64,000 nt of DNA from Marinobacterium sp. LSUCC0821 (GCF_012848475.1 NZ_CP051666.1:1511001-1575000), one strand, 5' to 3'; positions 16,408 to 26,751 are shown, counted from the first letter of the stretch. Numbers and translations are program-made. Notes: generated by a model from the letters alone, not told the origin.

Positions 16408-17028
16408 TTACTTAGAGTAGAGCTCAACAATCAACTGTTCGTTGATTTCTGAAGAAAGATCAGAGCGTTCTGGAATTGACTTGTAAGTACCTTCCATTTT
16501 CGCCGAATCAACTTCGATCCACTCTACTGGTGCACGCTGTGCAGCAAGTTCCAACGCCGCTTTAATGCGAAGCTGGTTCTTAGCTTTTTCACGTACTGCA
16601 ACAACGTCGCCAGCATTCACTTGGAATGAAGCGATGTTTACTACCTGACCGTTCACAGTGATAGAACGGTGAGAAACGATCTGACGTGCTTCTGCACGTG
16701 TAGAACCGAAGCCCATGCGGTAAACAACGTTGTCTAGACGGCCTTCAAGAAGTTGCAGAAGGTTTACACCTGTTGCACCCTTGCGACGGTCTGCTTCTTT
16801 GTAGTAACCACGGAACTGCTTCTCTAGCACTCCGTAGATACGACGAACTTTCTGTTTTTCACGTAGCTGTAGACCGTAATCTGATAGACGACCGCGACGA
16901 GCGCCGTGTACACCAGGATTAGTCTCAGCCTTGCACTTACTGTCTAGAGCACGAACACCACTCTTAAGAAAGAGATCGGTGCCTTCGCGACGTGACAGTT
17001 TGCACTTAGGTCCAATATAACGAGCCAT
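16408..17028 (-). CDS. rpsD: 30S ribosomal protein S4
   Basis: Primary 16S-binding assembly protein and translational repressor of the alpha operon in enterobacteria. The 206 residues begin [21 protein letters not shown] and contain the S4 RNA-binding domain at about 95-155 ([32 protein letters not shown]). An S4-type leader structure lies upstream of rpsM, so autoregulation is plausible here. Confidence 0.99.
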   Translation of the reverse strand: MARYIGPKCKLSRREGTDLFLKSGVRALDSKCKAETNPGVHGARRGRLSDYGLQLREKQKVRRIYGVLEKQFRGYYKEADRRKGATGVNLLQLLEGRLDNVVYRMGFGSTRAEARQIVSHRSITVNGQVVNIASFQVNAGDVVAVREKAKNQLRIKAALELAAQRAPVEWIEVDSAKMEGTYKSIPERSDLSSEINEQLIVELYSK

Positions 17029-17048
17029 AATTACTTACCGTCTCCAGA

Positions 17049-17438
17049 TTAAACGCGACGTTTCTTCGGTGGACGACATCCGTTGTGTGGGATAGGCGTC
17101 ACATCGGTGATGTTTGTGATTTTGTAGCCACAAGCATTCAGTGCACGCACTGCAGACTCGCGACCAGGACCAGGGCCCTTCACAAACACGTCTAGGTTTT
17201 TCAAGCCGTACTCAAGTGCAGCTTGACCAGCACGTTCAGCAGCAACCTGTGCAGCGAACGGTGTGCTCTTACGAGAACCACGGAAGCCAGAGCCCCCTGA
17301 AGTAGCCCATGAAAGAGCATTACCCTGACGATCGGTAATGGTAATAATGGTGTTGTTAAAAGAGGCGTGGATGTGCGCTAGGCCATCAACTACCTGCTTT
17401 TTAACTTTTTTACGTGTGCGATTACTCGGCTTAGCCAT
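17049..17438 (-). CDS. rpsK: 30S ribosomal protein S11
   Basis: Platform protein next to the mRNA exit region. The 129 residues include [43 protein letters not shown] and the C-terminal [16 protein letters not shown] precedes the ATG. It lies between rpsM and rpsD in the conserved alpha operon order. Confidence 0.99.
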   Translation of the reverse strand: MAKPSNRTRKKVKKQVVDGLAHIHASFNNTIITITDRQGNALSWATSGGSGFRGSRKSTPFAAQVAAERAGQAALEYGLKNLDVFVKGPGPGRESAVRALNACGYKITNITDVTPIPHNGCRPPKKRRV

Positions 17439-17457
17439 AGTTCGTAATTCCTATCGC

Positions 17458-17814
17458 TTACTTACGGATCGGTTTACGTGGGCCCTTACGGGTACGCGCG
17501 TTTGTTTTAGAACGCTGACCGCGCACCGGCAAATGACGACGGTGACGGATACCACGGAAACAACCAAGATCCATAAGACGCTTGATACTCATGTTTACTT
17601 CACGACGAAGGTCACCTTCGACAGTAAACTTGGCAACTTCACCACGGACAGTCTCTAGGACTTCTTCTGACAGATCACCGATCTTTACAGATTCAGCGAT
17701 GCCAGCAGCGGCACAGATCTGCTGAGCAGTAGTGCGGCCGACCCCAAAGATGTAGGTAAGTGAAATTACCGCATGCTTGTTGTCAGGAATATTGACGCCT
17801 GCAATACGGGCCAT
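17458..17814 (-). CDS. rpsM: 30S ribosomal protein S13
   Basis: Head protein that contacts the P-site tRNA and the 50S subunit. The 118 residues open [30 protein letters not shown] and end with a basic tail ([21 protein letters not shown]). GGAG lies 8 bases before the ATG. It is the first alpha-operon gene; the upstream gap holds a structure resembling the S4-binding alpha leader. Confidence 0.99.
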   Translation of the reverse strand: MARIAGVNIPDNKHAVISLTYIFGVGRTTAQQICAAAGIAESVKIGDLSEEVLETVRGEVAKFTVEGDLRREVNMSIKRLMDLGCFRGIRHRRHLPVRGQRSKTNARTRKGPRKPIRK

Positions 17815-17895
17815 TCAATTTACTCCATAAGTTAAATATATACGCTTCCGGTCGAACCGGTACGAAATTCAATCAGTTCGTGGAAGGCGCGCAAT
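17785..17895 (-). promoter_or_regulatory. S4-binding alpha operon leader (Alpha_RBS-like)
   Basis: Just upstream of rpsM the minus-strand RNA reads GCGCGCCTTCC, a hairpin region, then GGAAGCGTATATATTTAA and the GGAG-ATG, continuing into the conserved first codons. This reproduces the layout of the enterobacterial alpha leader (UUUCC stem, GGAACGUACAUAUUAAAUA, ribosome site, then coding sequence as part of a pseudoknot). The match is by eye from memory, not by a covariance model. Confidence 0.55.
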
Positions 17896-17958
17896 GATAC
17901 ATGATGATTCGTTACAAATCAAATCACTGCGCTCTTCCGCCTCGTCACAGCTTAGGAA

Positions 17959-18075
17959 TTAACCCTGACGCTGTTTATGACGAGGTTCAACCTTGCAGAT
18001 CACGCGAACAGAACCGTTACGACGTACGATCTTGCAGTTACGGCAAATCTTTTTAACAGATGCACGTACTTTCAT
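17959..18075 (-). CDS. rpmJ: 50S ribosomal protein L36
   Basis: A 38-residue zinc-ribbon protein, found by reading the gap between secY and rpsM. It starts [20 protein letters not shown] and has the zinc ligands Cys11, Cys14, Cys27 and His33, so it is the zinc-binding (C+) form. AGAGGTG precedes the ATG. The secY-rpmJ-rpsM position is the standard one. Confidence 0.98.
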   Translation of the reverse strand: MKVRASVKKICRNCKIVRRNGSVRVICKVEPRHKQRQG

Positions 18076-18091
18076 GATTCACCTCTTTGGC

Positions 18092-19417
18092 TTAACGCAG
18101 GAGACCCGCGCCGCCCTTAAGATTTGATTTCTTCATCAGGGACTCATACTGGTGTGACATTAGATGCGATTGCACCTGAGCCATGAAGTCCATTACCACA
18201 ACTACAACGATAAGTAACGAAGTACCACCGAAGTAGAAAGGCACGTTCCAAGCAACAACCATCGCCTGCGGCATCAAAGATACTGCAGTGATGTACATAG
18301 CACCGAACAGAGTTAGGCGGCTAAGTACGCTGTCGATGTAACGAGCAGACTGTTCACCAGGACGAATACCAGGAATGAAGGCACCCGATTTCTTCAGGTT
18401 ATCTGCAACTTCACGTGGATTAAACATAATCGCAGTATAGAAGTAGCAGAAGAAGATAATTGCAGCAGCAAACAACAGAATGTATAGCGGCTGACCAGGG
18501 CCAAGCGCCAATGCAACATCCTGAAGCCAACTCATTCCCTCAGACTGGCCAAACCATTGACCAAGTGATGCAGGGAACAGAAGGATAGAGCTTGCGAAAA
18601 TAGGTGGGATAACACCCGCCATATTCACTTTAAGTGGCAAATGGCTAGTTTGTCCCGCATATACGCGGTTACCCTGCTGACGTTTCGCATAGTTAATTGT
18701 GATACGACGTTGTGCGCGTTCCATGAACACAACAAAACCAACTGTCGCAACAGCAATTACAGCGATCGCAAGCAGCGCCAGGATGTTTAAATCACCCTGA
18801 CGAGCCGACTCAAAGGACTGACCGATTGCACCAGGAAGACCTGCCACAATGCCCGAGAAGATCAGAATAGAGATACCGTTACCGATACCACGTTCTGTGA
18901 TCTGCTCACCAAGCCACATAAGGAATACAGCACCTGCAACAAGCGTAATAACAGCTACAAAGTAGAAGTTAAACGCAGTTGAGAATGCAACACCCTGGTT
19001 AGCTAGACCAACCGTCATACCCAAGCCCTGAACAGTAGCAAGTGCAACCGTTCCGTAGCGAGTGTACTGGTTAATCTTACGACGACCAGATTCACCCTCT
19101 TTCTTAAGCTGCTCAAGCTGCGGGCTAACTGCTGTCATCAACTGCATAATAATAGATGCAGAGATGTACGGCATGATACCCAGCGCAAGAATAGACATAC
19201 GCTCAAGTGCACCACCAGAGAACATGTTGAACAGACTCAGGATAGTTCCCTGATTCTGATCAAACAGTGCTGCTAGGCGGTCTGGGTTGATCCCCGGTAC
19301 CGGAATGTGTGCACCAATACGATACACAATGATCGCAATAGCGACGTAGCGAAGACGTGCCCAAAGCTCGCCTAAGCCACTACCCATTCCTGCTGGTACT
19401 TGTCCTTTTTTTGCCAT
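18092..19417 (-). CDS. secY: preprotein translocase subunit SecY
   Basis: Channel subunit of the SecYEG inner-membrane translocon. The 441 residues have ten hydrophobic segments. Landmarks are [15 protein letters not shown], the segment [36 protein letters not shown], the cytosolic loop [12 protein letters not shown] and the C-terminal [19 protein letters not shown]. The start codon overlaps the rplO stop by one base (TAATG), so translation is coupled to L15. Confidence 0.99.
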   Translation of the reverse strand: MAKKGQVPAGMGSGLGELWARLRYVAIAIIVYRIGAHIPVPGINPDRLAALFDQNQGTILSLFNMFSGGALERMSILALGIMPYISASIIMQLMTAVSPQLEQLKKEGESGRRKINQYTRYGTVALATVQGLGMTVGLANQGVAFSTAFNFYFVAVITLVAGAVFLMWLGEQITERGIGNGISILIFSGIVAGLPGAIGQSFESARQGDLNILALLAIAVIAVATVGFVVFMERAQRRITINYAKRQQGNRVYAGQTSHLPLKVNMAGVIPPIFASSILLFPASLGQWFGQSEGMSWLQDVALALGPGQPLYILLFAAAIIFFCYFYTAIMFNPREVADNLKKSGAFIPGIRPGEQSARYIDSVLSRLTLFGAMYITAVSLMPQAMVVAWNVPFYFGGTSLLIVVVVVMDFMAQVQSHLMSHQYESLMKKSNLKGGAGLLR

Positions 19418-19851
19418 TACGCTTCTACCTTACCACCGGCAGCTTCAATAGCAGCCTGAGCGCCTTTAGTCACTTTAAGACCTTTGACGGTTACTGCTTT
19501 GGTAATTTCACCAGACAGAATTACACGTGCAGAGGTGATCTCTTCACGAATAATGTCAGCCTGTTTTAGGGCTGCTAGGTCGACGATATCGACACCACAA
19601 GCCACTAGTTCGTTCAAACGAATCTCAGCAACATAACGTGCTTGACGAGACGTAAAACCAAACTTTGGCAGACGACGCTGGATAGGCATCTGACCGCCTT
19701 CAAAACCCGGGCGCACACTGCTACCTGAGCGAGATTTCAGACCTTTGTGACCACGGCCACCAGTCTTACCTAGTCCGGAGCCGATACCGCGACCAACACG
19801 TTTAGGAGCGTGTTTAGAACCGGCACCCGGGCGAAGAGTATTCAAACGCAT
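19417..19851 (-). CDS. rplO: 50S ribosomal protein L15
   Basis: Late-assembly 50S protein. The 144 residues open [43 protein letters not shown], the glycine- and basic-rich L15 extension, followed by the globular domain. GAGGAG precedes the ATG. It sits between rpmD and secY in the spc operon. Confidence 0.99.
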   Translation of the reverse strand: MRLNTLRPGAGSKHAPKRVGRGIGSGLGKTGGRGHKGLKSRSGSSVRPGFEGGQMPIQRRLPKFGFTSRQARYVAEIRLNELVACGVDIVDLAALKQADIIREEITSARVILSGEITKAVTVKGLKVTKGAQAAIEAAGGKVEA

Positions 19852-19865
19852 GGGAGACTCCTCTA

Positions 19866-20048
19866 TTAATCTTCTACACGAAGCATGTAGATGACTTTGT
19901 TAATCATGCCACGTACTGATGGAGTGTCTTCCAACTCTACAGAGTGGTTGATACGACGTAGACCTAGACCTGTAAGGGTCGCTTTGTGACCCGGAAGGAT
20001 ACCGATTGGACTACGAACCAGTGTTACTTTTACTGTTTTCTTAGCCAT
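19866..20048 (-). CDS. rpmD: 50S ribosomal protein L30
   Basis: A 60-residue protein, the usual bacterial length, with the L30 pattern [46 protein letters not shown]. It lies 3 bases after rpsE in the spc operon, suggesting tight translational coupling. Confidence 0.98.
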   Translation of the reverse strand: MAKKTVKVTLVRSPIGILPGHKATLTGLGLRRINHSVELEDTPSVRGMINKVIYMLRVED

Positions 20049-20051
20049 CGA

Positions 20052-20555
20052 TTAGTTCCCCAGAATCTGGTCAACTGACATACCGCGCTTAGCAGCAACA
20101 TCTTCAGGAGACGACATCTGCGATAGACCTTTAACAGTCGCACGCACAACGTTTACTGGATTAGTTGAGCCGTAGCACTTAGCCAATACGTTTTCTACAC
20201 CTGCTAATTCAAGCACTGCACGCATCGCACCACCTGCGATAACACCAGTACCTTCAGAAGCTGGCTGCATGTATACAGTTGAAGCGCCGTGAGTTGCTTT
20301 AACTGGGTACTGCAAAGTATGAGCATTAAGAGAAACGCTCACCATGTTACGACGAGCTTGCTCCATCGCTTTCTGAATTGCGACAGGTACTTCACGTGCC
20401 TTGCCGCGACCAAAGCCTACTCGGCCTTTGCCATCGCCAACTACTGTAAGAGCTGTGAAGCTAAATATGCGACCACCCTTAACAACTTTGGCTACACGGT
20501 TAACTTGAACAAGCTTCTCTTGCAGTTCACCGTCTTTCTGTTCGTGATTTGCCAT
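20052..20555 (-). CDS. rpsE: 30S ribosomal protein S5
   Basis: Decoding-fidelity protein of the 30S body. The 167 residues have the double-stranded-RNA-binding-like N-terminal domain ([45 protein letters not shown]) and the C-terminal alpha/beta domain. Order rplR-rpsE-rpmD is standard. Confidence 0.99.
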   Translation of the reverse strand: MANHEQKDGELQEKLVQVNRVAKVVKGGRIFSFTALTVVGDGKGRVGFGRGKAREVPVAIQKAMEQARRNMVSVSLNAHTLQYPVKATHGASTVYMQPASEGTGVIAGGAMRAVLELAGVENVLAKCYGSTNPVNVVRATVKGLSQMSSPEDVAAKRGMSVDQILGN

Positions 20556-20566
20556 AATAGAGACCC

Positions 20567-20917
20567 TTAGAATTCCAGACCGCCTTCACGTGCAGCGTCT
20601 GCAAGAGCAGCCACACGACCGTGGTATTTAAAACCAGAGCGGTCAAACGCTACCTGGCTAACACCTGCTGCTTTAGCACGATCGGCAATAAGAGCACCAA
20701 CCTTCTTAGCAGCTTCAACGTTACCAGTTGCGCCTTCACGCAGATCTTTTTCAACTGTAGAAGCAGAAGCTAGTACAGTGCTGCCATCAGCAGAGATCAC
20801 TTGCGCATAGATATGACGCGGTGTGCGGTTAACGCACAGACGTACAGCACCCACTTCACGCATTTTAGAGCGTGAGCGACGAGCGCGACGTAAACGAGTT
20901 TCTTTGTTTGCGTTCAT
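20567..20917 (-). CDS. rplR: 50S ribosomal protein L18
   Basis: 5S rRNA-binding protein of the central protuberance. The 116 residues begin [41 protein letters not shown] and end with the conserved [35 protein letters not shown] lies ahead of the ATG. Confidence 0.99.
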   Translation of the reverse strand: MNANKETRLRRARRSRSKMREVGAVRLCVNRTPRHIYAQVISADGSTVLASASTVEKDLREGATGNVEAAKKVGALIADRAKAAGVSQVAFDRSGFKYHGRVAALADAAREGGLEF

Positions 20918-20926
20918 AACCCTACC

Positions 20927-21460
20927 TTACTTCTTCTTAGCTTCTTTACGGCGAACATATTCAGTAGAGTAGCGAACACCTTTACCTTTGTAAGGCTCTG
21001 GTGGACGGAATCCACGAATTTCTGCTGCCACCTGACCAAGAACCTGTTTATCAGCACCCGTAAGAACAACAGTTGTTACGTTTGGTACTTCCGCCTTGAT
21101 ACCTTCTGGCAGTGCGTACTCGATTGGGTGAGAGAAACCTAGGTTAAGGTTTAGAGTGCTACCAGCTACAGAAGCACGGTAACCGACACCAACAAGGGTC
21201 AACTCTTTCTTGAAGCCTTCGTTAACACCAGTAACCATGTTGTTTACTAGTGAACGAGTTGTTCCAGCTAGTGCAACTGACTGCTTCGCACCATCGCGAG
21301 CAGCGAACTGCAGCGCACCTTCAGCCTGTTCAACAGTAACTGATGGGTGGATTTCATGAGTCAACTGACCATTTTTGCCTTTAGCAGTGAGTGACTGACC
21401 AGAGATTGAAATCTCAACGCCAGCTGGCACAGTAACAGGCGCTTTAGCGATACGTGACAT
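20927..21460 (-). CDS. rplF: 50S ribosomal protein L6
   Basis: 50S protein near the GTPase-associated centre. The 177 residues comprise two repeated L6 domains; the C-terminal signature [24 protein letters not shown] is clear. AGGGG precedes the ATG. It is in standard spc order between rpsH and rplR. Confidence 0.99.
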   Translation of the reverse strand: MSRIAKAPVTVPAGVEISISGQSLTAKGKNGQLTHEIHPSVTVEQAEGALQFAARDGAKQSVALAGTTRSLVNNMVTGVNEGFKKELTLVGVGYRASVAGSTLNLNLGFSHPIEYALPEGIKAEVPNVTTVVLTGADKQVLGQVAAEIRGFRPPEPYKGKGVRYSTEYVRRKEAKKK

Positions 21461-21472
21461 CGTAAATACCCC

Positions 21473-21865
21473 TTAGAATACTGTGCAGACTACTTCGCCA
21501 CCAATACCAGCAGCGCGCGCTGCGCGATCGGTCATTACACCTTTGCTAGTAGAGATGATAGCGATACCAAGACCATCCGAAACTTTCGGAAGATCTGATG
21601 CAGATTTGTAGATACGTAGAGATGGCTTGCTTACGCGTTTGATCTCTTCGATTACTGGCTTGCCTTCGAAGTATTTAAGTTCGATAGACAGCACAGGCTT
21701 AACATCACCTTCAACTGCGAAGCCAGCGATGTAACCCTCTTCCTGCAGAACTTTAGCGATAGCTACTTTCTGCTTCGAAGATGGCATTGCAACTGCTGCT
21801 TTCTCAGCCATGTGACCGTTGCGGATGCGAGTGAACATATCCGCGAGCGTGTCTTGCATGCTCAT
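21473..21865 (-). CDS. rpsH: 30S ribosomal protein S8
   Basis: Primary 16S-binding protein, and the translational repressor of the spc operon in enterobacteria. The 130 residues begin [33 protein letters not shown] and end [11 protein letters not shown]. The first of two close ATG codons is chosen because AAGGA stands 7 bases before it. A strong hairpin lies immediately upstream in the rpsN-rpsH gap. Confidence 0.99.
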   Translation of the reverse strand: MSMQDTLADMFTRIRNGHMAEKAAVAMPSSKQKVAIAKVLQEEGYIAGFAVEGDVKPVLSIELKYFEGKPVIEEIKRVSKPSLRIYKSASDLPKVSDGLGIAIISTSKGVMTDRAARAAGIGGEVVCTVF

Positions 21866-21887
21866 GCTTTTTTCCTTCTCATGTGCA

Positions 21888-21932
21888 GCGCAGCGCGGTA
21901 GCCCCGCTTATGCGAGGCCCTGACCACTGCGC
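21888..21932 (-). other. Long stem-loop between rpsN and rpsH
   Basis: On the transcript, GCGCAG pairs with CTGCGC, GGT with ACC, and GCCTCGC with GCGGGGC (one G-U) around an AUAA loop, giving a bulged stem of about 16 bp. It ends about 23 bases before the rpsH start. It has no T-run, so it is not a terminator. It may be a processing, stability or protein-binding element. Confidence 0.6.
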
Positions 21933-21943
21933 TTACCGTTGGA

Positions 21944-21965
21944 CTAGCTGGTAATTACCAGCTAG
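21944..21965 (-). repeat. 22-bp perfect palindrome centred on the rpsN stop codon
   Basis: The half CTAGCTGGTAA is followed directly by its exact reverse complement. On the minus strand the first half encodes the last residues of S14 (Ala-Ser-Trp) and the TAA stop. It could form a hairpin at the end of the rpsN reading frame. Confidence 0.75.
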
Positions 21966-22260
21966 CTTTCTTAAGACCCGGTACGTCGCCGCGCATTGCA
22001 GCTTCACGTAGTTTGATACGTGATAGACCGAACTTGCGGTAAACCGCATGTGGACGACCTGTCACCTGACAACGACGCTGTTTACGTACTGGGCTAGCAT
22101 CACGTGGCAGTTTCTGCAACGCAACTTGTGCTTCCCAAGCTTCTTCTTCAGAAGAGTTTGGAGATACGATGATCGCCTTAAGCGCAGCACGTTTCTCAGC
22201 GTATTTAGCCGCCAATTTTTCGCGCTTAGCTTCGCGGTTCTTCATAGATACCTTAGCCAT
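21955..22260 (-). CDS. rpsN: 30S ribosomal protein S14
   Basis: Head protein needed for late 30S assembly. The 101 residues match the long zinc-free form ([68 protein letters not shown]). Only one of the four zinc cysteine positions of the short form is present, so it should not bind zinc. AAGGAAGGG precedes the ATG. Confidence 0.99.
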   Translation of the reverse strand: MAKVSMKNREAKREKLAAKYAEKRAALKAIIVSPNSSEEEAWEAQVALQKLPRDASPVRKQRRCQVTGRPHAVYRKFGLSRIKLREAAMRGDVPGLKKASW

Positions 22261-22274
22261 TATTCAACCCTTCC

Positions 22275-22814
22275 TTATGACTTGAACGGGAACTGCAGGG
22301 CAGCTAGTAGAGCACGACCTTCGTCGTTAGTCTTCGCAGTAGTCGTGATAGTAATATCAAGACCACGTAGAGCGTCTACTTTATCGTAGTCGATCTCTGG
22401 GAAGATAATCTGCTCTTTAACACCCATGCTGTAGTTACCACGACCATCAAATGACTTAGGGTTTAGACCACGGAAGTCACGAATACGTGGAATAGCAACG
22501 TCTACCAGACGGTCAAGGAACTCCCACATACGCTCGCCGCGTAGAGTTACCTTACAACCGATTGGCCAACCTTCACGAACTTTGAAGCCCGCTACAGATT
22601 TACGTGCTTTAGTAACAACAGGTTTCTGACCAGAAATCTGAGTCATCTCGCCTACAGCGTTTTCAAGAACTTTCTTGTCCGCTAGCGCTTCACCAACACC
22701 CATGTTAAGAGTGATTTTGGTGATACGTGGCACTGCCATTACGTTTGGTGAATTCAATTCTTCTTTTAGACTCAGTTTAACTTCTGAATCGTAAAGCGAT
22801 TTTAATCTAGACAT
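22275..22814 (-). CDS. rplE: 50S ribosomal protein L5
   Basis: 5S rRNA-binding protein of the central protuberance that contacts P-site tRNA. The 179 residues start [43 protein letters not shown] and include [38 protein letters not shown] precedes the ATG. In E. coli the S8 repressor site is near this start; I did not find an obvious equivalent. Confidence 0.99.
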   Translation of the reverse strand: MSRLKSLYDSEVKLSLKEELNSPNVMAVPRITKITLNMGVGEALADKKVLENAVGEMTQISGQKPVVTKARKSVAGFKVREGWPIGCKVTLRGERMWEFLDRLVDVAIPRIRDFRGLNPKSFDGRGNYSMGVKEQIIFPEIDYDKVDALRGLDITITTTAKTNDEGRALLAALQFPFKS

Positions 22815-22828
22815 CTGTTCTACTCCTC

Positions 22829-23143
22829 TTATCCAACGAATTCGCCAGTTGATTTGTAGAAGCGAACTTTCGTGCCATCTTCAAGAGTCTTGAAGCCTAC
22901 ACGGTCGCCTTTACCAGTGGCAGCATTAAAAATAGCAACGTTAGAAGTAGCGATAGCCGCTTCCTTCTCGATGATGCCACCCGGCTGCTGCAGCATTGGG
23001 TTTGGCTTCTGGTGTTTTTTCACCATATTGATGCCAGACACGATCAAACGATCGTTTTCGAGTACACGCATAACTTTGCCGCGCTTACCCTTATCTTTGC
23101 CTGCGATTACGATGACTTCGTCGTCACGTTTAATCTTACGCAT
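22829..23143 (-). CDS. rplX: 50S ribosomal protein L24
   Basis: Early assembly-initiator protein with a KOW motif (residues 5-30, [24 protein letters not shown]). Length is 104. AAGGT precedes the ATG. Unusually, a terminator-like hairpin stands about 40 bases before the start, separating it from rplN. Confidence 0.99.
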   Translation of the reverse strand: MRKIKRDDEVIVIAGKDKGKRGKVMRVLENDRLIVSGINMVKKHQKPNPMLQQPGGIIEKEAAIATSNVAIFNAATGKGDRVGFKTLEDGTKVRFYKSTGEFVG

Positions 23144-23183
23144 TTTAAATTACCTTACGTTTCCTACTACCTTCCTCATGCTC

Positions 23184-23216
23184 AAAAACGCCAAACTCTC
23201 GCGAGCTTGGCGTTTT
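23184..23216 (-). terminator. Terminator-like hairpin inside the spc operon (rplN-rplX gap)
   Basis: A perfect 10-bp stem (AAAACGCCAA with TTGGCGTTTT) surrounds a 12-base loop that contains the 8-base palindrome CTCGCGAG. On the minus strand it is followed by a run of five T. In sequence terms it is an intrinsic terminator or attenuator, yet no promoter is apparent between it and rplX. Confidence 0.7.
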
Positions 23217-23243
23217 CAAATAAAACTCTGTAAAAACAGGGTC

Positions 23244-23612
23244 TTATAGCACTTCAGGCGCCAGGGAAATGATCTTCATGAACTTCTCTGAGCGAAGCTC
23301 ACGCGTTACTGGCCCGAAGATACGAGTTCCGATTGGAGCGTCGTTGTTGTTCAAAAGAACCGCTGAGTTAACATCAAAACGGATTAATGAACCATCTGGA
23401 CGACGAACACCTTTACGGGTACGTACTACGACAGCCTTAAGTACCTGGCCTTTCTTAACTTTGCCACGAGGCGCCGCTTCTTTAACGGTAACCTTGATAA
23501 CATCGCCAACATTAGCGTAACGACGGTGTGAACCGCCCAGGACCTTAATACACTGCACTCGCTTAGCACCGCTGTTATCAGCGACATCAAGCATCGTTTC
23601 AGTTTGAATCAT
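23244..23612 (-). CDS. rplN: 50S ribosomal protein L14
   Basis: Intersubunit-bridge protein. The 122 residues start [46 protein letters not shown] and end [19 protein letters not shown], a full match to L14. GGAG precedes the ATG. In the classical arrangement it opens the spc operon. It is followed by the hairpin at 23184. Confidence 0.99.
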   Translation of the reverse strand: MIQTETMLDVADNSGAKRVQCIKVLGGSHRRYANVGDVIKVTVKEAAPRGKVKKGQVLKAVVVRTRKGVRRPDGSLIRFDVNSAVLLNNNDAPIGTRIFGPVTRELRSEKFMKIISLAPEVL

Positions 23613-23635
23613 GGTCTACTCCACAATCTCTTAAT

Positions 23636-23681
23636 CTTCGTTCACCCTTCATTACAAACAGCGAACGAAGTGACTGGTGAA
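23636..23681 (-). other. Alternative pairings in the rpsQ-rplN gap
   Basis: The 85-base gap holds CTTCGTTC (23636-23643) pairing with GAACGAAG (23663-23670). A second pair, TTCACC (23641-23646) with GGTGAA (23676-23681), shares bases with the first, so the two stems exclude each other. A regulatory role is speculative. Confidence 0.35.
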
Positions 23682-23697
23682 TCAAAGGTGCAATAGT

Positions 23698-23961
23698 TTA
23701 CACCTTCGCTCCACGTTCTTCAATGCGTACCAATGACCAAGTTTTAGTCTTGGACAAAGGGCGACTCTCTGCGATAGTCACAAGATCACCCATCTGGCAT
23801 TCATTCTTTTCGTCATGTGCGTGCAACTTAGTTGAACGCTTAACGAATTTACCGTAGATAGGGTGCTTTTCCTTGCGCTCTACTAGCACAGTGATGGTTT
23901 TATCCATCTTGTCACTGATAACCTTACCGGTCACAGTACGTGTACGTTTTTCAGCACTCAT
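23698..23961 (-). CDS. rpsQ: 30S ribosomal protein S17
   Basis: Primary 16S-binding protein with an OB fold. The 87 residues include [49 protein letters not shown]. The start overlaps the rpmC stop by 4 bases (ATGA). It is the last gene of the S10 operon in the classical layout. Confidence 0.99.
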   Translation of the reverse strand: MSAEKRTRTVTGKVISDKMDKTITVLVERKEKHPIYGKFVKRSTKLHAHDEKNECQMGDLVTIAESRPLSKTKTWSLVRIEERGAKV

Positions 23962-24152
23962 TTAGTCACCTGCTTTTCGTTAAGTACAGTCTTAACGCGA
24001 GCAATGTCGCGACGAACCTGACCCAACATGTGAGTCTGTGCCAACTGGCCAGTAGCTTTCTGCATACGCAGGTTAAACTGGTCCTTGAGAAGAGACAGCA
24101 GAGACTGCTGCAACTCTTCTACGGACTTATCACGTAGTTCAGTAGCTTTCAT
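23958..24152 (-). CDS. rpmC: 50S ribosomal protein L29
   Basis: A 64-residue two-helix protein near the exit tunnel ([57 protein letters not shown]). Its start overlaps the rplP stop by one base and its stop overlaps rpsQ, forming a tightly coupled trio. Confidence 0.98.
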   Translation of the reverse strand: MKATELRDKSVEELQQSLLSLLKDQFNLRMQKATGQLAQTHMLGQVRRDIARVKTVLNEKQVTK

Positions 24153-24565
24153 TACATCACCGTCCGCTTAACAACAGTTGTATTCAAAGGAAGCTTAGCA
24201 GCCGCTAGGTTGAATGCTTCTTTTGCAAGATCTTCAGGCACACCTGACATCTCGAAAAGAACCTTACCTGGCTGAATCTGAGCAACCCAGTACTCAACGC
24301 TACCTTTACCTTTACCCATACGCACTTCTAGTGGCTTGCCAGTAATCGGCTTATCTGGGAACACACGGATCCAGATTTTACCACCACGTTTAACGTGACG
24401 AGTCATGGTACGACGAGCCGCTTCGATCTGACGTGCAGTGATGCGACCGCGCTCAGTAGCTTTAAGAGCGAATTCGCCGAAGCTTACGCTGCTGCCGCGC
24501 TGAGCAAGACCGCGGTTACGGCCTTTAAATACCTTACGGAATTTTAGACGCTTTGGTTGTAACAT
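24152..24565 (-). CDS. rplP: 50S ribosomal protein L16
   Basis: Late-assembly 50S protein positioned by the A-site tRNA elbow. The 137 residues start [52 protein letters not shown]. The arginine before MGKGKGSVE, a hydroxylation site in some bacteria, is present ([11 protein letters not shown]). GAGGT precedes the ATG. Confidence 0.99.
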   Translation of the reverse strand: MLQPKRLKFRKVFKGRNRGLAQRGSSVSFGEFALKATERGRITARQIEAARRTMTRHVKRGGKIWIRVFPDKPITGKPLEVRMGKGKGSVEYWVAQIQPGKVLFEMSGVPEDLAKEAFNLAAAKLPLNTTVVKRTVM

Positions 24566-24576
24566 TGACGTCTACC

Positions 24577-25257
24577 TCACTTAGCCTTCTTCGCAGGCGC
24601 TTTCTTCTCAGCACGCACCTGTTCGATGCCGCCAAGGATTTCGCCTTTGAAGATCCACGTTTTGATACCGATCACACCGTAGGTGGTGTGAGCTTCGTAG
24701 GTCGCGTAGTCGATATCAGCACGCAGAGTGTGTAGAGGCACACGGCCTTCACGGTACCACTCAGTACGCGCGATCTCAGCACCACCTAGACGGCCTGCAA
24801 GAGAGATCTTGATACCTTTCGCGCCAGCACGCATGGTGTTCTGTACAGCGCGCTTCATAGCGCGACGGAACATAACACGACGCTCAAGCTGACCCGCAAT
24901 GTTCTGCGCAACTAGTTTCGCATCCAAATCTGGCTTACGAATCTCTTCGATGTTTAGCTGTACAGGTACACCCATCATCTTAGAACAAGTTGAACGAAGA
25001 ACTTCTACGTCTTCACCTTTCTTACCAATCACGATACCTGGACGGGCAGTGTGGATGGTGATCTTAGCATTCTGTGCAGGACGCTCGATTTCGATGCGGC
25101 TTACAGATGCTTTTTCTAGCTGCTTCTCAAGGTACTTACGTACTTCAAGATCGTTTAGCAGTTTTTTCGCGTAATCGGCTTTGTCCGCATACCACACAGA
25201 AGTGTGATCTTTAACGACACCAAGTCGAATACCGGTTGGGTTAACCTTTTGACCCAT
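24577..25257 (-). CDS. rpsC: 30S ribosomal protein S3
   Basis: mRNA-entry-channel protein with a type II KH domain (about 60-105, [18 protein letters not shown]). The 226 residues begin [26 protein letters not shown] and end in a lysine/alanine-rich tail. AGGAG precedes the ATG. Confidence 0.99.
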   Translation of the reverse strand: MGQKVNPTGIRLGVVKDHTSVWYADKADYAKKLLNDLEVRKYLEKQLEKASVSRIEIERPAQNAKITIHTARPGIVIGKKGEDVEVLRSTCSKMMGVPVQLNIEEIRKPDLDAKLVAQNIAGQLERRVMFRRAMKRAVQNTMRAGAKGIKISLAGRLGGAEIARTEWYREGRVPLHTLRADIDYATYEAHTTYGVIGIKTWIFKGEILGGIEQVRAEKKAPAKKAK

Positions 25258-25282
25258 GATTAAATCTCCTAGTACTCAGCTC

Positions 25283-25612
25283 TTAGTCTGCGACCTTAAC
25301 CGTGATATGGCACGAGCGTTTCAAAATACGATCAGCTCGACCCTTAGCACGCGGACGAATACGTTTCATGGTCATGCCTTCATCAACGAAAACAGTCGCA
25401 ACGCGAAGTTCGTCAATGTCAGCGCCTTCATTGTGCTCTGCGTTTGCGATAGCAGACTCAAGCACTTTCTTAACTAGGTGCGCACCTTTTTTAGTGCTGA
25501 ACGCAAGAATGTTCAGAGCTTCACCGACAGATTTGCCACGGATCTGGTCAGCAACCAGACGAGCTTTCTGTGCAGAGATGCGGGCGCCGTTATGCTTTGC
25601 AATAGCTTCCAT
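25283..25612 (-). CDS. rplV: 50S ribosomal protein L22
   Basis: Exit-tunnel protein whose beta-hairpin ([30 protein letters not shown]) lines the macrolide-sensitive constriction. The start is set at [26 protein letters not shown] (109 residues). AGGAG lies 6 bases before this ATG, and family alignment begins here, though the frame is open two codons upstream. Confidence 0.97.
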   Translation of the reverse strand: MEAIAKHNGARISAQKARLVADQIRGKSVGEALNILAFSTKKGAHLVKKVLESAIANAEHNEGADIDELRVATVFVDEGMTMKRIRPRAKGRADRILKRSCHITVKVAD

Positions 25613-25624
25613 CATCAACTCCTA

Positions 25625-25900
25625 TTACTTCTTAGCCTTCTTATCTGCAACGTGACCCTTGAAAGTACGAGTCAGTGCAAATTCACCCAGCTTATGACCT
25701 ACCATTTCCTCAGTAACGAATACTGGGACATGCTGGCGGCCGTTGTGTACTGCAATAGTCAATCCAACAAAGTTTGGAAAGATTGTAGAGCGACGAGACC
25801 AAGTCTTAATAGGCTTGCGGTCACCGCCCTCAATTGCAGCTTCTACCTTTTTCAACAAGTGAAGGTCGATAAATGGACCTTTCTTCAATGAACGTGGCAC
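25625..25900 (-). CDS. rpsS: 30S ribosomal protein S19
   Basis: Head protein at the A-site finger. The 91 residues read [60 protein letters not shown]. The start codon is GTG, preceded by AGAGGA at 7 bases. Order rplB-rpsS-rplV is standard. Confidence 0.98.
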   Translation of the reverse strand: MPRSLKKGPFIDLHLLKKVEAAIEGGDRKPIKTWSRRSTIFPNFVGLTIAVHNGRQHVPVFVTEEMVGHKLGEFALTRTFKGHVADKKAKK

Positions 25901-25912
25901 AGCTGTATCCTC

Positions 25913-26737
25913 TTACTTACGACGATCACGTACGATAAGCTTATCAGTACGCTTGTTCTTACGAGTTTTGTAGCCCTTAGTCGGTACGCCCCATGGAGTC
26001 ACAGGATGACGACCACCAGAAGTACGACCTTCACCACCGCCGTGTGGGTGATCAACAGGGTTCATTACCACACCGCGAACGGTAGGACGAACACCGCGCC
26101 AGCGCGTAGCACCAGCTTTACCCAATACACGAAGGCTATGCTCGCCGTTGCCCACTTCACCAAGAGTTGCACGACATTCAGACAATACTTTGCGCATTTC
26201 GCCAGAACGTAGACGTATAGTCGCGTACTGACCTTCACGAGCAACTAGCTGAACCGCAGCACCTGCTGAACGACCAAGCTGAGCACCTTTACCAGGCTTC
26301 AATTCGATACAGTGAATAGTTGAACCAACAGGCATGTTGCGCAGCGGCATACAGTTACCTGGTTTGATATCAACCTGCTCACCAGACATGATTGCCGCAC
26401 CCGCTTCAACGCCTTTTGGAGCGATGATGTAACGACGCTCACCGTCTGCATATTTAAGCAGTGCAATGTGCGCTGAGCGGTTTGGATCGTATTCCAGACG
26501 CTCTACAACAGCTGGGATACCATCTTTATTACGACGGAAATCGATAACACGGTAAGCCTGCTTGTGACCGCCGCCAACGTGACGAGTCGTGATACGACCG
26601 TTGTTGTTACGACCACCAGACTTAGATTTCTTTTCGACCAAAGCTGCGAAAGGTTTGCCTTTGTGAAGCTCAACACCTTTAACAGTTACGACGTGACGAC
26701 GCCCTGGGGAAGTCGGTTTTGCTTTAACAGTAGCCAT
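25913..26737 (-). CDS. rplB: 50S ribosomal protein L2
   Basis: Core 50S protein close to the peptidyl-transferase centre. The 274 residues end with the conserved [44 protein letters not shown], which includes the essential histidine of [17 protein letters not shown] precedes the ATG. Confidence 0.99.
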   Translation of the reverse strand: MATVKAKPTSPGRRHVVTVKGVELHKGKPFAALVEKKSKSGGRNNNGRITTRHVGGGHKQAYRVIDFRRNKDGIPAVVERLEYDPNRSAHIALLKYADGERRYIIAPKGVEAGAAIMSGEQVDIKPGNCMPLRNMPVGSTIHCIELKPGKGAQLGRSAGAAVQLVAREGQYATIRLRSGEMRKVLSECRATLGEVGNGEHSLRVLGKAGATRWRGVRPTVRGVVMNPVDHPHGGGEGRTSGGRHPVTPWGVPTKGYKTRKNKRTDKLIVRDRRK

Positions 26738-26751
26738 TACTCATCCCTCCC

